The notes under the pieces: model-generated
The model's database searches: none
What the model was told of the DNA's origin: nothing
What the model saw: the letters and a program-made list of their open reading frames with translations, nothing else
Shown here: positions 1-8,955 of the stretch, piece by piece
Layout of the letters: each line of letters starts with the position of its first letter
How positions within the stretch are numbered: the first letter of the stretch is position 1
Program-made: the position numbers and the translations under genes
Source of the DNA: Bacteroidota bacterium
Lineage (GTDB): Bacteria; Bacteroidota; Bacteroidia; Bacteroidales; Prolixibacteraceae
Reading direction: 5' to 3'
DNA length: 51,711 bases
Assembly: GCA_023428545.1 (NCBI GenBank)
Contig: JAEYXH010000017.1
Location: 1 to 51,711 of the forward strand

Positions 1-1698
1 GTATGGCATTAGCTCAAGGGCAAACGACTGGGTCAATCCAATTCCCCCAAACTTTCCACCTGCATAGGCAAAATTCTTATTGCTTCCCTTCAATCCCGAC
101 TTCGAATTAATCTGGATGATATCCATAAAATAATCAGGACGGAATTGGTGCTGCAATTTCATGACAGCTCCTGCATATTTTACGCAATGGAAAAATCCAT
201 TGTAATTTACCCTTGTCATGAGGTCAAAAGTTTCGGGTGCCATATCTTCAATACTTCCAGCCCGAAGGATACCCGCATTGGAAATCATGACATCAATTCC
301 CCCAAAAACCGTCACTACCTCATTTACCATCCTGCTGACTGAAGCCGGATCCGCAACATCCACTTTTGAAAAGATGGCACGGTTCATTTTGGCCGATTGA
401 TTAAGTGTTGCAGCCATTTCCTGACCCTTCTCCTCATTCAGGTCGGCCACGACAATATTTGCTCCCTGGCTGAACATCAGTTCGGCAATTCCTGCCCCAA
501 AGCCCTGTGCGGCACCAGTAATAATGACCACCTTGTTTTCGACCCGCCCACCAACTTTGGCTCCAAGCGAAACCTTTTTTCGATAATTTTCAACTTCCCA
601 GCTTTCGATAAATGAAACCTGATCAGTAGTCATCGGATGTGCACCACCAAAATTTTCGGTAAGGGCTGCAATCTGAACAAAATCAAGTACGATATCTGCC
701 AAATAATCTAAAGCAACCCCTGAATTGTCAATGACAAGCACACCCTCATCACGTATAAATATCAACTTGGGATTCACTCCCCTGCGTTTCCTGTATTCCT
801 CAACCTTGGAACCGATTTCACCAAGCATTTCCACGAATGATGCGGTGTTTTCGATAAACAGGTACTCCGACTGACAATAAACCATCTGGTCAGGAGTAAA
901 GGGTACGGATATTTTGTCGAATTGCCCTTTATCTGTAATAAATTTCTCAATAATGGGTGAATTCAAAGCACGTACCAACTGTACTGTATCTGTCGACAAT
1001 AACATACGAACCGCCGGTATCAGACCTGTTATGGTATCTGAAACTGGAAGTCTTCGGGTATCGGGCATTTGACTGATCGATCGCATGATGGCTGATTCGA
1101 TACCCTGATACAGTCCCTGAATCTCATCCGATGAATTCGCAGCCACAAAAACGCCATGGTTCTGGATAAAAACCACCTGTGGATCGTGACCTTTCTGCTT
1201 CCGGTATTCAAGAATCTTTTCCCTGATGATGGTAAAAAGCATAAATCCCGGATCTGAATATGGAATAAACAAAGCTTTGTCTCCAAAAAGTTCTTTTGTT
1301 ATCCGGGCAGCATCCTTACTGCACATCAGCGCATTTACCAAAGTTGGATGGGTATGGACGACAAAAGCATACTCAAAAAGATTATGAAGTGAGGTTTCGA
1401 CTGAAGGCCGAAGGCCTGAATCCGGATTAACCCGGCTTTCCATCAGGGCATTTTTAACCTGTTCTTCCCTGATGGCGGAATCATTGCTGAATTCCATTAA
1501 AGGAATCGCATCTAATGCGCCCCTGTCAAGAATACAGAATCCATTTTCCGTTATGGATGACAAACTGATTCCACTGGCCTTGATATAAAGAAATTTATCA
1601 TCCTTCCAGGAAGTATTTCCACCTCCTGCTATTACATAATCCTTCCTTTGGCCATAATATTGGGAGATTTGCACCAACTCCCCTATTTTATTATTCAT
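1..1698 (-). CDS. bifunctional class II aldolase / short-chain dehydrogenase (3' end beyond window)
   Basis: This is an open frame of 566 codons that runs off the left edge, so the C-terminus is missing. The N-terminal half is class II aldolase-like: a GGGNTS loop near residue 25, an RPSVETSLH stretch near 97 and a metal-binding HTHP near 115. From about residue 390 a Rossmann short-chain dehydrogenase begins with TGAAQGFG; the SDR catalytic Ser (about 532), Tyr (about 545) and YxxxK Lys are present before the edge. Known relatives of this fusion act in deoxy-sugar breakdown (rhamnulose-1-phosphate aldolase plus lactaldehyde-type dehydrogenase); the actual sugar here is not shown. The ATG overlaps the stop of the upstream PHP gene as TAATG, so the two are probably translationally coupled. 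Confidence 0.9.
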   Translation of the reverse strand, partial: MNNKIGELVQISQYYGQRKDYVIAGGGNTSWKDDKFLYIKASGISLSSITENGFCILDRGALDAIPLMEFSNDSAIREEQVKNALMESRVNPDSGLRPSVETSLHNLFEYAFVVHTHPTLVNALMCSKDAARITKELFGDKALFIPYSDPGFMLFTIIREKILEYRKQKGHDPQVVFIQNHGVFVAANSSDEIQGLYQGIESAIMRSISQMPDTRRLPVSDTITGLIPAVRMLLSTDTVQLVRALNSPIIEKFITDKGQFDKISVPFTPDQMVYCQSEYLFIENTASFVEMLGEIGSKVEEYRKRRGVNPKLIFIRDEGVLVIDNSGVALDYLADIVLDFVQIAALTENFGGAHPMTTDQVSFIESWEVENYRKKVSLGAKVGGRVENKVVIITGAAQGFGAGIAELMFSQGANIVVADLNEEKGQEMAATLNQSAKMNRAIFSKVDVADPASVSRMVNEVVTVFGGIDVMISNAGILRAGSIEDMAPETFDLMTRVNYNGFFHCVKYAGAVMKLQHQFRPDYFMDIIQINSKSGLKGSNKNFAYAGGKFGGIGLTQSFALELMPY

Positions 1699-2924
1699 TA
1701 ATAGCTTTTTATAAAGTTTTCAATGACAATTTCCCCCAATCCCGACAGCTCATCCAAGCGATTTCGATCCGGGAATTTCCGGGTCGGAAAACCTTCCTTC
1801 CCTTCAGAGACCAGATATTGATGGGCTGCGATAATGCTTGCACCCCGATAATTTATCTGCAATAAGTGCTCATCAAGCGGAACACCTCCCCTGCAGGAAA
1901 CGGTCAGTGGATCAAGTTTTGGGGTATTGTGTTCGGTACCGAAGGTAATTATGAATCCTTCCTGGTCAAAGAAGTTCACAAAATCTTTCAGAACGCGAAA
2001 ATCATTCCGGCCGGGAATCAGCTCTATCATGTATATCCCTTTGTCTTTAAGACTTTGGGCCATGTCAGGATAATCGGCCTCAAAACCGGTAAGGTTTCCC
2101 TTTGCATCATCCAAAAGGACCGGATAGCAAGGAATCCCACCGCCATCAATAATGAGTTCCAATACCTCGTCAAGGGAGAGGAATGCGTCTTCATCCTCAG
2201 GAATGTATGCAGGTCCACCGGCCTTGAGCAGTTTATTCCTGATTTCGTTTTCGAGAGCTGCCCTATCATTGAAAATATTGTCCGGAATGGTTGTACCCAT
2301 AATTTCTCCGAGGACAGTCCTTATTGACTCCAAATCCGTATAGTTATCAAATACGGCATTACGGACTGCTGTGGCGATATGCCTTTCCCTAAAAAGATTC
2401 CGTGCCAGGTTGCGGTGCAAACCTTCAGCAGAAAACCGGAGATCAATGGAAGTATCTTTAAGATAAAGGTTGAGCTTATCCACCATTTGATAAGTCTGAC
2501 GGTTGCTCTCATGCATCAGCTTATCCATTTTTTCCCTTGCACCCCCACTGAAAGAAACCGGGTAGGCCAATCCCTTTCCGCTGATATAGGTTCTTCCCGG
2601 ATTCTGGGGGTCATTAATGCGAATTCCAGCCTTTTGACTTTCTTTCTGGAGAGCTATAAATTCAATATTAAACAGCGGGAAAACCTTGTGCTTCAAAGCA
2701 AGCTCCGCAAACTCCGGATATCCGTCAGTAGTATAAAAATCGTTTATGCCCAGAACCGAAATCCCTTCAGCAACCGCCATCGAAAATGGCTGCTTCATGT
2801 CAGCGAAGGCGCTGAACGAAAACGGGGTATGGATATGGCCATTCACCTTCCTGATTTTGCCAGAGTTGTAAGGCAATTTCTGGTTTTGGATTTTTTTTGA
2901 AAGAAATGAATAAAAATTTTCCAT
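1698..2924 (-). CDS. PHP-domain protein (putative metal-dependent phosphoesterase/hydrolase)
   Basis: 408 residues from the ATG at 2924; the frame stays open upstream to a TTG at 2948, which I consider less likely. A PHP signature HIHTPFSF sits near residue 30 (His30, His32). Further candidate metal ligands are in GINDFY, FNIEF and, near the C-terminus, FGTEHNTP. The middle is a long insertion of about 200 residues rich in charged helices. PHP proteins are usually phosphoesterases or polymerase-associated hydrolases. The one-base stop/start overlap with the aldolase/dehydrogenase suggests a shared sugar-catabolic task, which is inference. No transporter or kinase of that pathway is in view. 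Confidence 0.75.
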   Translation of the reverse strand: MENFYSFLSKKIQNQKLPYNSGKIRKVNGHIHTPFSFSAFADMKQPFSMAVAEGISVLGINDFYTTDGYPEFAELALKHKVFPLFNIEFIALQKESQKAGIRINDPQNPGRTYISGKGLAYPVSFSGGAREKMDKLMHESNRQTYQMVDKLNLYLKDTSIDLRFSAEGLHRNLARNLFRERHIATAVRNAVFDNYTDLESIRTVLGEIMGTTIPDNIFNDRAALENEIRNKLLKAGGPAYIPEDEDAFLSLDEVLELIIDGGGIPCYPVLLDDAKGNLTGFEADYPDMAQSLKDKGIYMIELIPGRNDFRVLKDFVNFFDQEGFIITFGTEHNTPKLDPLTVSCRGGVPLDEHLLQINYRGASIIAAHQYLVSEGKEGFPTRKFPDRNRLDELSGLGEIVIENFIKSY

Positions 2925-3030
2925 GCGCAAACTCAATAATAGTCCCAAATTAATGAAAAGAAGACTGAAAATCTATCCTTTAGTATCCTGCATTTAGAAA
3001 AATTCACATTTTCATTTGAAAAATTTTCTA

Positions 3031-3038
3031 TATTTTTG
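3031..3038 (+). promoter_or_regulatory. -7 promoter element (TATTTTTG)
   Basis: TATTTTTG matches the Bacteroidota TAnnTTTG element 18 bases before the ATG of the M23 peptidase gene. No convincing -33 element at the usual spacing was seen. Confidence 0.4.
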
Positions 3039-3055
3039 CCTCCGGCTGAACAGAA

Positions 3056-3946
3056 ATGGTTGCTGAAAACAAACGAAACAAAACAAACCAAATTCTGCAA
3101 AAAGTGAAAGTATTATTTATCAAGCTATTACTTACATTTATTACCGCATTCATATTTTTTGCATTCCATGCTAAGGCAGATTTGCATGCAGTTACTGACA
3201 CAGTACCGTTGTATGTCCTGGACAAGGAACTGTTCACAGATACACTGGATATCGGACCTGAATTTGCAGTAACTGAAGATGTGTTTCTGATTGATGAGGA
3301 TGCTATTCCCTCCTTCAGTGAAGTTCTCGATCAGTTTGTAATCCCATTCCCCGGTAAAGTGATCAGTAAATATGGGATGCGAAAAGGCAGAATGCATACC
3401 GGAACAGACATCAAACTTCAGTTGGGTGATACGGTAATTGCTGCATACCAGGGAATTGTCACGAGGGCAACTTCCTATTATGGGTATGGCAAATTGGTGG
3501 TTATAAACCACTTTCATGGACTGGAAACCTATTATTCCCATTTGTCAAACATACTGGTAAATGCAGGTGATACCGTCTATACCGGTCAGGTCATTGGCCT
3601 TGGAGGTCGCACGGGAAGGGCTACCGGCACGCATTTGCATTTCGAGATCAGGGAAAACGGGAGGGCATACAATCCAGAACTGGTTTACGATTTTGATGCA
3701 GGAAGGATCAGACCTGAGATTTATGGTAAGGAAATGTTGGCTGAACTGGTCCAGAAACCCAAAGTAACTCCCAAAAACCATGTTATAGACATGCATGACA
3801 CCCCGTCGGAATATGTGGTAAAATCGGGAGATTCTCTCTGGCTGATCGCCCGCAGGTTCCAGGTAACGGTAAGCGAACTGTGTGAGTTGAACAATCTTAC
3901 AAACCAATCGGTATTAAAAATCGGGGCCGTTCTCCGGATATTTTAA
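3056..3946 (+). CDS. M23 family metallopeptidase with C-terminal LysM domain
   Basis: 296 residues. A hydrophobic segment at about 18-40 is a signal anchor or signal peptide. The peptidase M23 (LytM) domain spans about 95-215, with the zinc ligands HxxxD (His114, Asp118) and the later HLHFE motif intact. A LysM peptidoglycan-binding repeat occupies the last 45 residues (SGDSLWLIARRF). The product should cleave peptidoglycan cross-links in the periplasm or act as an activator of such cleavage. It is transcribed divergently from the PHP/aldolase pair and ends in a clear hairpin terminator, so it is probably a single-gene unit. Confidence 0.92.
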   Translation: MVAENKRNKTNQILQKVKVLFIKLLLTFITAFIFFAFHAKADLHAVTDTVPLYVLDKELFTDTLDIGPEFAVTEDVFLIDEDAIPSFSEVLDQFVIPFPGKVISKYGMRKGRMHTGTDIKLQLGDTVIAAYQGIVTRATSYYGYGKLVVINHFHGLETYYSHLSNILVNAGDTVYTGQVIGLGGRTGRATGTHLHFEIRENGRAYNPELVYDFDAGRIRPEIYGKEMLAELVQKPKVTPKNHVIDMHDTPSEYVVKSGDSLWLIARRFQVTVSELCELNNLTNQSVLKIGAVLRIF

Positions 3947-3950
3947 AAAA

Positions 3951-3986
3951 AAAGAACAAAACTGAACTATATCAGCTTTGTTCTTT
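3951..3986 (+). terminator. rho-independent terminator after the M23 gene
   Basis: AAAGAACAAA and TTTGTTCTTT form a stem extended by ACTGA/TCAGC with one mismatch; it starts 5 bases after the stop codon and is followed by CAAATTT. Confidence 0.75.
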
Positions 3987-4016
3987 CAAATTTGTCGCAC
4001 TCTATGGTTGTGCAGG

Positions 4017-4048
4017 AAATGCCAGGAGATTAAATTCCCCTGGCATTT
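4017..4048 (-). terminator. hairpin at the end of the E1 gene
   Basis: AAATGCCAGG (4017-4026) pairs with CCTGGCATTT (4039-4048). The stem spans the stop codon of the minus-strand E1 gene and faces the preceding plus-strand hairpin, so it probably insulates two convergent units. Confidence 0.6.
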
Positions 4049-6498
4049 CTTTCTAACTGCCCGCTCTCCGAGAAATCGATTACCGGCTGATGTCCATTCA
4101 GGGGCAGTATTCTTTGATGGATTGCATCGATAATCCATGATGCTTGTGGAAAGAAGTATTCTTCCAGTTCGTATGCGGGTGTAATCCAGTTACGTGAACC
4201 TACAACCACAGGTGGGGCGTCGAGGTAATCAAAAGCCAGTTCTGTAATGGTCGACGCCAACTCCCTAAGAAAAGACCCCCTGGCCGAAGCATCTCCCGTA
4301 ACCACTATCCTTCCGGTTTTACGGACCGATTCAATGACTAACTGGTAGTTAAACGGGACCAACGACCGTGCATCGATAATCTCGGCTGACAGGTTATACT
4401 TTTCACTCAGGATATCGGCTGCTTCCAATGCACGATAAAGTGTGGCGCCAATCGAAAGGATTGTCACATCCTTTCCTGTTCTTTTAATATCAGGTTCCCC
4501 TATTGGAATTTCATAATATCCCTCCGGGACACCCTCTTCGTAAAACATTTCGCCCATATCGTAAACCCGCTGGCTTTCAAAGAAGATAACAGGATCAGTG
4601 CCCTGCAGTGCACTATTCATTAAGCCTTTGGCATCGTATGGCGTTACCGGAAACACAACCTTCAACCCCGGAATGTGTGCTGCCAGTGCTGTCCAGTCCT
4701 GTGAATGCTGGGCACCATATTTCGAGCCGACCGAAACTCTTAACACCACAGGCATGCGAAGTACATTTCCACTCATTGCCTGCCATTTGGGAAGCTGGTT
4801 AAACACCTCGTCACCTGCCCTGCCGAGGAAATCGCAATACATGATTTCAGGAACAACACGGCCGCCACACATGGCATAGCCAATGGCCGTACCTACAATG
4901 GCAGCTTCGGAGATAGGTGAATTAAACAGTCTGTGGTATGGCAGCGCCTCGGTCAGCCCGCGATATACGGCAAATGCCCCGCCCCAGTCGCGGTTCTCTT
5001 CTCCATAGGCAATCATTGTGGGATCCTTGTAAAAGCGGTCAATGATGGCTTCGAAAATTCCATCGCGAACCACATAATTCTTGATTTTTGAATGGGGTTT
5101 TCCGTTTGCATCGAAAGCATATCTTTCCTTGGTTGCAAGCTGTTTCACCCGGGGATTCTCTTCCATCGGATGGTTGACTTCGGGTGCCCGCTCATCGAAT
5201 CGGTCTACCGACTCATTTGAAAACATCATTTCACCTATCAGATCAGGCTGATTTTTCATATCCATATGGGGAGAAACCTCATCGTCGATGGCCAGTTTAA
5301 GTGTCTGGGAAATCAAGGAGGCAATTTCTTCATCCACTTTCTGAAGCACTTCCTCGCTTGCAATACCTTCCCTGATCAGCTCCTGCCCAAACCATGCTAT
5401 TGAGTCGGCAGCTTCCCAGGCTTCCACTTCCTCTTTGGAGCGATATGAAGATGCATCAGAAGGCGAATGTCCGCTGTAACGATAAGTCAGTACATCAAGT
5501 AAAACAGGCCCTTTCTTCTCTTCAATCAATTTCCTTTTGCGACGGTATGCATCGATCACGGCCAGTGGATTATACCCATCTACCCTTTCAGCATGCAACT
5601 GGTCTTCATTTACTCCGGCACCAATCCGTGCGGCAATTCCATAACCCATGGTTTCGCCACAGGTTTGGCCACCCATCCCATATTGGTTATTCATGATATT
5701 GATGATCAATGGAAGGCCGCCCTTCATATCATCATCCCAAAGTTCGGTAAATTGGTCCATGGTTGCGAAGGAAAGACCTTCCCAAACGGGACCACACGCC
5801 ATGGAAGCATCACCGATATTGGCCACAACAACACCCTGTTTCCGGTTAACTTTCTTGAAGAGCGCAGCACCAACTGCTATATCGCCTGATCCGCCTACAA
5901 TGGCATTGTTGGGGTAAACACCAAACGGGGTAAAGAATGCGTGCATCGATCCGCCCAATCCCTTGTTAAACCCGGTTTCACGGGCAAAAATCTCGGCCAG
6001 GGTTCCATAGAGCAAAAATTTCACTGCCAGCGACTTGACTGAACCCTTGTGGTCGGCAACTACCGGACGAAGGGTAGCCCCGTTGAAATGAGATTGCATA
6101 ATTTGTGTCAGTTGCTCATCATTCAGCTGATGAATCGCCGAAAGTCCTTTTGCCAGAATTTCGCCATGGCTTCGATGTGACCCAAAAATAAAGTCATCAA
6201 CGCTGAGGGTGTAAGCCATACCTACCGCAGCAGCTTCCTGTCCGATTGAAAGGTGAGCCGGACCGGGATGATTATAGGAAATTCCATTGTATTCACCACG
6301 GATCTTTATCAGGTTAAGCATGGTCTCAAATTCACGGATCATCCTCATATCATGATAAATGCGCATCAGTTCGTCATCATTGAAACGGGACCGCTCTTCA
6401 GAAATGGTCCGGTTATATTGGTTCACCGGGACAGGTTTGAATTCAATCATTCCCGGTTTCCTTACACTTTTGGGATCTATATACTGATTCTTAGGCAT
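4030..6498 (-). CDS. 2-oxoacid dehydrogenase E1, alpha and beta subunits fused
   Basis: 822 residues from ATG 6498 (MPKNQY), chosen over an ATG at 6579 because the longer form would overlap the E2 gene and an AAAGAT stretch sits before 6498. The first half is the ThDP-binding alpha part: [17 protein letters not shown] and the ThDP motif GDA...(N)N (GDASMACGP to NIMNNQYG). The second half is the transketolase-like beta part ([29 protein letters not shown]). Such alpha-beta fusions are common in Bacteroidota and decarboxylate pyruvate, branched-chain or acetoin-type substrates. It lies 43 bases downstream of E2. No E3 (lipoamide dehydrogenase) is in the window, so a shared E3 must come from elsewhere. 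Confidence 0.92.
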   Translation of the reverse strand: MPKNQYIDPKSVRKPGMIEFKPVPVNQYNRTISEERSRFNDDELMRIYHDMRMIREFETMLNLIKIRGEYNGISYNHPGPAHLSIGQEAAAVGMAYTLSVDDFIFGSHRSHGEILAKGLSAIHQLNDEQLTQIMQSHFNGATLRPVVADHKGSVKSLAVKFLLYGTLAEIFARETGFNKGLGGSMHAFFTPFGVYPNNAIVGGSGDIAVGAALFKKVNRKQGVVVANIGDASMACGPVWEGLSFATMDQFTELWDDDMKGGLPLIINIMNNQYGMGGQTCGETMGYGIAARIGAGVNEDQLHAERVDGYNPLAVIDAYRRKRKLIEEKKGPVLLDVLTYRYSGHSPSDASSYRSKEEVEAWEAADSIAWFGQELIREGIASEEVLQKVDEEIASLISQTLKLAIDDEVSPHMDMKNQPDLIGEMMFSNESVDRFDERAPEVNHPMEENPRVKQLATKERYAFDANGKPHSKIKNYVVRDGIFEAIIDRFYKDPTMIAYGEENRDWGGAFAVYRGLTEALPYHRLFNSPISEAAIVGTAIGYAMCGGRVVPEIMYCDFLGRAGDEVFNQLPKWQAMSGNVLRMPVVLRVSVGSKYGAQHSQDWTALAAHIPGLKVVFPVTPYDAKGLMNSALQGTDPVIFFESQRVYDMGEMFYEEGVPEGYYEIPIGEPDIKRTGKDVTILSIGATLYRALEAADILSEKYNLSAEIIDARSLVPFNYQLVIESVRKTGRIVVTGDASARGSFLRELASTITELAFDYLDAPPVVVGSRNWITPAYELEEYFFPQASWIIDAIHQRILPLNGHQPVIDFSESGQLERNARGI

Positions 6499-6541
6499 AT
6501 CTTTAGTTTTTAAATTATCACAATCATTTTCAGGGAATCTG

Positions 6542-7831
6542 CTATAACATAAATGTGAGATTTTCAATTTCACATGCAATGCCGGCTAGAAAACGGGTAG
6601 CCTCTCCCCCATCCAGGGCTCTGTGGTCATAGGTAAGCGAGAGCCCGATCATTGGAACGAATCCATATACACCATCGCCGAGGTCCATAGGACGGGGCAG
6701 AATGGTATTTACACCAAGGATGGCCGTCTGCGGAAGGTTGATCACCGGGGTAAACATCTCGACACCGTAATTGCCAAGATTTGAAACAGTGAATGAAGCA
6801 GCTTCCGGGTTCAGTAAATCAGGGTTGATGTTCCCTTTCCTGCAGTTATCGGCAAGCAATCCAAGTAGGTTTGAGAGGCCATTTATGGACAGATCATCTG
6901 CATTCTGAAGTGCCGGGACTATTAGTCCCCGATCAGTATCCACCGCCAGGCCCAGGTTCACTTTCCTGAAGAGTTTCATATTGTCACCCAAAAAATGGGA
7001 ATTCACCTGTGGAAACTTTTTCAATGCACGAATCACCGCATAACAAACCATATCATTGATGGTTATGTTTTCGGTTATCCTCCCTTCTTTAAGCTCAACC
7101 TTGAACTTCTTGCGATATGATAAAAGCTTTCTTGCATCAGCACTCAAATGATGAGTTAGCTGTGCCGAATTTTGTAACGACTGGTGCATTGATCTTGCAA
7201 TCAGTTTTCGGATGTTGGTCAGGGGCTGCAACTCATAATCCTGATTGTCGTTAACCTTCCCCACCGATTCGGCCGATTTAACCAGGGAGGAAGAAACAGA
7301 GGCTGTAACTTTCCCCTGAACCTGAGGTTTACTCCCTTCGTTTGCGGAAGAGCTTTGCAGTGAGAAACTCTCAATATCCCGTGCAATGATTCTTCCCTGC
7401 GGGCCAGTACCTTCCAGGACTGAATAATCAACACCCAACTTAAGGGCCATATTACGGGCAAGTGGTGAAATCCTAATCCTTTGATCATTTTCCTGGTCTG
7501 GATCAAGACTAAACTCGATTACCTTGGCGACTTCATCAGAGCTGTCAGGAGTTTCAGCCGATGCCATCGTATCCGGCAATTCAACGTTTTCTCCCTCTTC
7601 CCCGACCATGCCAATGGTAGCCAGAACAGGTACCTCATCTCCCGGATTATAAAAAACAGCCAGCAGGAAGCCATCAGATTTTGCTTCCTCATCGAAAGCA
7701 GCCTTATCGGTTTCATATGAAAAAAGCAGATCCCCTGCCTTAACCGGGTCACCTACCTCCTTATACCATTGTCCCAGGATACATGTCTCAACCGACTGGC
7801 CCTGGCGTGGCATGATTACAGATTCTGCCAT
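6542..7831 (-). CDS. 2-oxoacid dehydrogenase E2 (lipoyl acyltransferase)
   Basis: 429 residues from ATG 7831 ([11 protein letters not shown]); upstream codons to 7903 are open but cross an operator-like site and do not look like lipoyl-domain sequence. The lipoyl domain has ETDKAAF with the lipoyl lysine at about 43. A peripheral subunit-binding domain follows ([14 protein letters not shown]...[11 protein letters not shown]), then the catalytic acyltransferase domain ending in DHRALDGG, with catalytic His403 and Asp407. It transfers the acyl group from E1 to CoA. It is the first gene of a two-gene operon read away from a GntR regulator, which probably represses it. Confidence 0.93.
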   Translation of the reverse strand: MAESVIMPRQGQSVETCILGQWYKEVGDPVKAGDLLFSYETDKAAFDEEAKSDGFLLAVFYNPGDEVPVLATIGMVGEEGENVELPDTMASAETPDSSDEVAKVIEFSLDPDQENDQRIRISPLARNMALKLGVDYSVLEGTGPQGRIIARDIESFSLQSSSANEGSKPQVQGKVTASVSSSLVKSAESVGKVNDNQDYELQPLTNIRKLIARSMHQSLQNSAQLTHHLSADARKLLSYRKKFKVELKEGRITENITINDMVCYAVIRALKKFPQVNSHFLGDNMKLFRKVNLGLAVDTDRGLIVPALQNADDLSINGLSNLLGLLADNCRKGNINPDLLNPEAASFTVSNLGNYGVEMFTPVINLPQTAILGVNTILPRPMDLGDGVYGFVPMIGLSLTYDHRALDGGEATRFLAGIACEIENLTFML

Positions 7832-7846
7832 AAGAGAATTTATTAA

Positions 7847-7862
7847 ACTTGTAAAGACAAAT
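7847..7862. promoter_or_regulatory. putative GntR operator O1
   Basis: ACTTGTAAAGACAAAT has the ACTTGT-N4-ACAA(G/A)T layout of the second site near 7947 and of HutC-type GntR operators. It lies 16 bases upstream of the E2 start codon. Confidence 0.5.
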
Positions 7863-7946
7863 AATTTCAAGAACCAATTCAATATAAACTGTATATCAGA
7901 CATTTCAGAATATTCAATTTATATCGGGCGTAAAGTTAAAAAAATT

Positions 7947-7962
7947 ACTTGTCTATACAAGT
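7947..7962. promoter_or_regulatory. putative GntR operator O2
   Basis: ACTTGTCTATACAAGT has perfect 6-bp inverted arms around CTAT, fitting the GT-N-TA-N-AC style of HutC/UTRA regulators. Its reverse complement differs from the 7847-7862 site at two positions. It lies 40 bases before the GntR gene. Confidence 0.6.
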
Positions 7963-8001
7963 TACAAACAATCTATTTAAAAATAGATTAACTTTACCAC
8001 C

Positions 8002-8709
8002 ATGAATCAGACACCTCAATACAGAAAACTGTATGAAATCCTTCGGAAACATATTTTGTCGGGGGTATATGAAGAAGGCAGCCTTTTGCCTTCCGAAAAT
8101 GATTTGTGTGCAGTCCATAACCTGACACGCCCTACTGTAAGGCAAGCACTTGATTCACTGGTAAAGGATGGCCTGATCCAAAAAAAACAGGGAAAAGGGA
8201 GCATTGTAAGAAAAGCACCCCAGAGTATTGGCATCTTGTCGGTCGCGGGAACAGCATCAGCCATCGGAAGTCAGTATCTCCGGACCGAAATATTGCAAAA
8301 ACCCGTTATCAGGGCGTGGGAAGAGGACTTTTCGTTTGAGTTAAGTGAGCAGGAGAAAGAATCAGGCTGCATTTATATGGAGCGACTTCGTTATCTGGAG
8401 GGTGAGCCGGTATTTTACGATATCAACCACCTGTCAAACCTGAATCTGCCCCGGTTCACGTCACGGTCGTTTCAAAACAAATCCCTGTTCGAAATACTCC
8501 GCAATCACTATCAAATTGAGATTACGGGGGGCGAGCAAAGGCTCAGGGCAATCCGGTGCCCTGAGAAAATCGCTTCAATCCTCAAAGTCAAAAAAGGGGA
8601 ACCTGTACTATTTCTTCAAAGAAAACTAACCACCAACAGAGACGGATTCTCCATTTATTCGACCATTTGGTTCAACTCAATGAATCATACAATCTACGGA
8701 AGATTCTGA
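8002..8709 (+). CDS. GntR family transcriptional regulator (HutC/UTRA type)
   Basis: 235 residues. The N-terminal winged helix occupies about 1-72 (LPSENDLCAVHNLTRPTVRQ, KKQGKGSIVRK). The UTRA effector domain follows from about 90 to the end (YMERLRYLEGEPVFYDINHL, GEPVLFLQRK). It is divergent from the E2-E1 operon with two operator-like repeats between them, so it most likely controls that operon and itself in response to a small-molecule effector, perhaps the oxoacid or an acyl-CoA. The effector cannot be read from the sequence. A 9-bp perfect inverted repeat (7970-7989) lies directly before its start. Confidence 0.9.
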   Translation: MNQTPQYRKLYEILRKHILSGVYEEGSLLPSENDLCAVHNLTRPTVRQALDSLVKDGLIQKKQGKGSIVRKAPQSIGILSVAGTASAIGSQYLRTEILQKPVIRAWEEDFSFELSEQEKESGCIYMERLRYLEGEPVFYDINHLSNLNLPRFTSRSFQNKSLFEILRNHYQIEITGGEQRLRAIRCPEKIASILKVKKGEPVLFLQRKLTTNRDGFSIYSTIWFNSMNHTIYGRF

Positions 8710-8903
8710 CAGGTCTCATAAATTGTCTCACCCCTACCCCAACAGAAACACCCTGTCAAATATAGCACTGAACATCTTGCTTATTGGTTAAAGCTACCCC
8801 GCATTACAACACACAACAATCAACTTCATTATTTGCATAGTGTTAAAAAAAAGATCATATCAGGGTCAAAATGAAGTTTTTTCGTGACTTTTTCATGAAT
8901 TTA

Positions 8904-8933
8904 TTTGGTGATATTTATTTTTTTTCATCTTTG
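8904..8933 (+). promoter_or_regulatory. promoter of the aspartate kinase gene
   Basis: TTTG (8904-8907), 18 bases, then CATCTTTG (8926-8933): one mismatch to the Bacteroidota -33/-7 consensus. The expected transcript start is about 15-20 bases before ATG 8956, which also argues against the upstream start at 8905. Confidence 0.5.
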
Positions 8934-8955
8934 CGACCATAAATCGCAAAATCAT

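Noticed and set aside
1866..2327. A 153-residue frame antisense to the PHP gene
   Set aside because: It is a shadow of the well-supported PHP frame on the other strand.
6499..6579. Longer N-terminus of the E1 protein
   Set aside because: It would overlap the E2 gene and reads unlike an E1 start; MPKNQY at 6498 is better placed.
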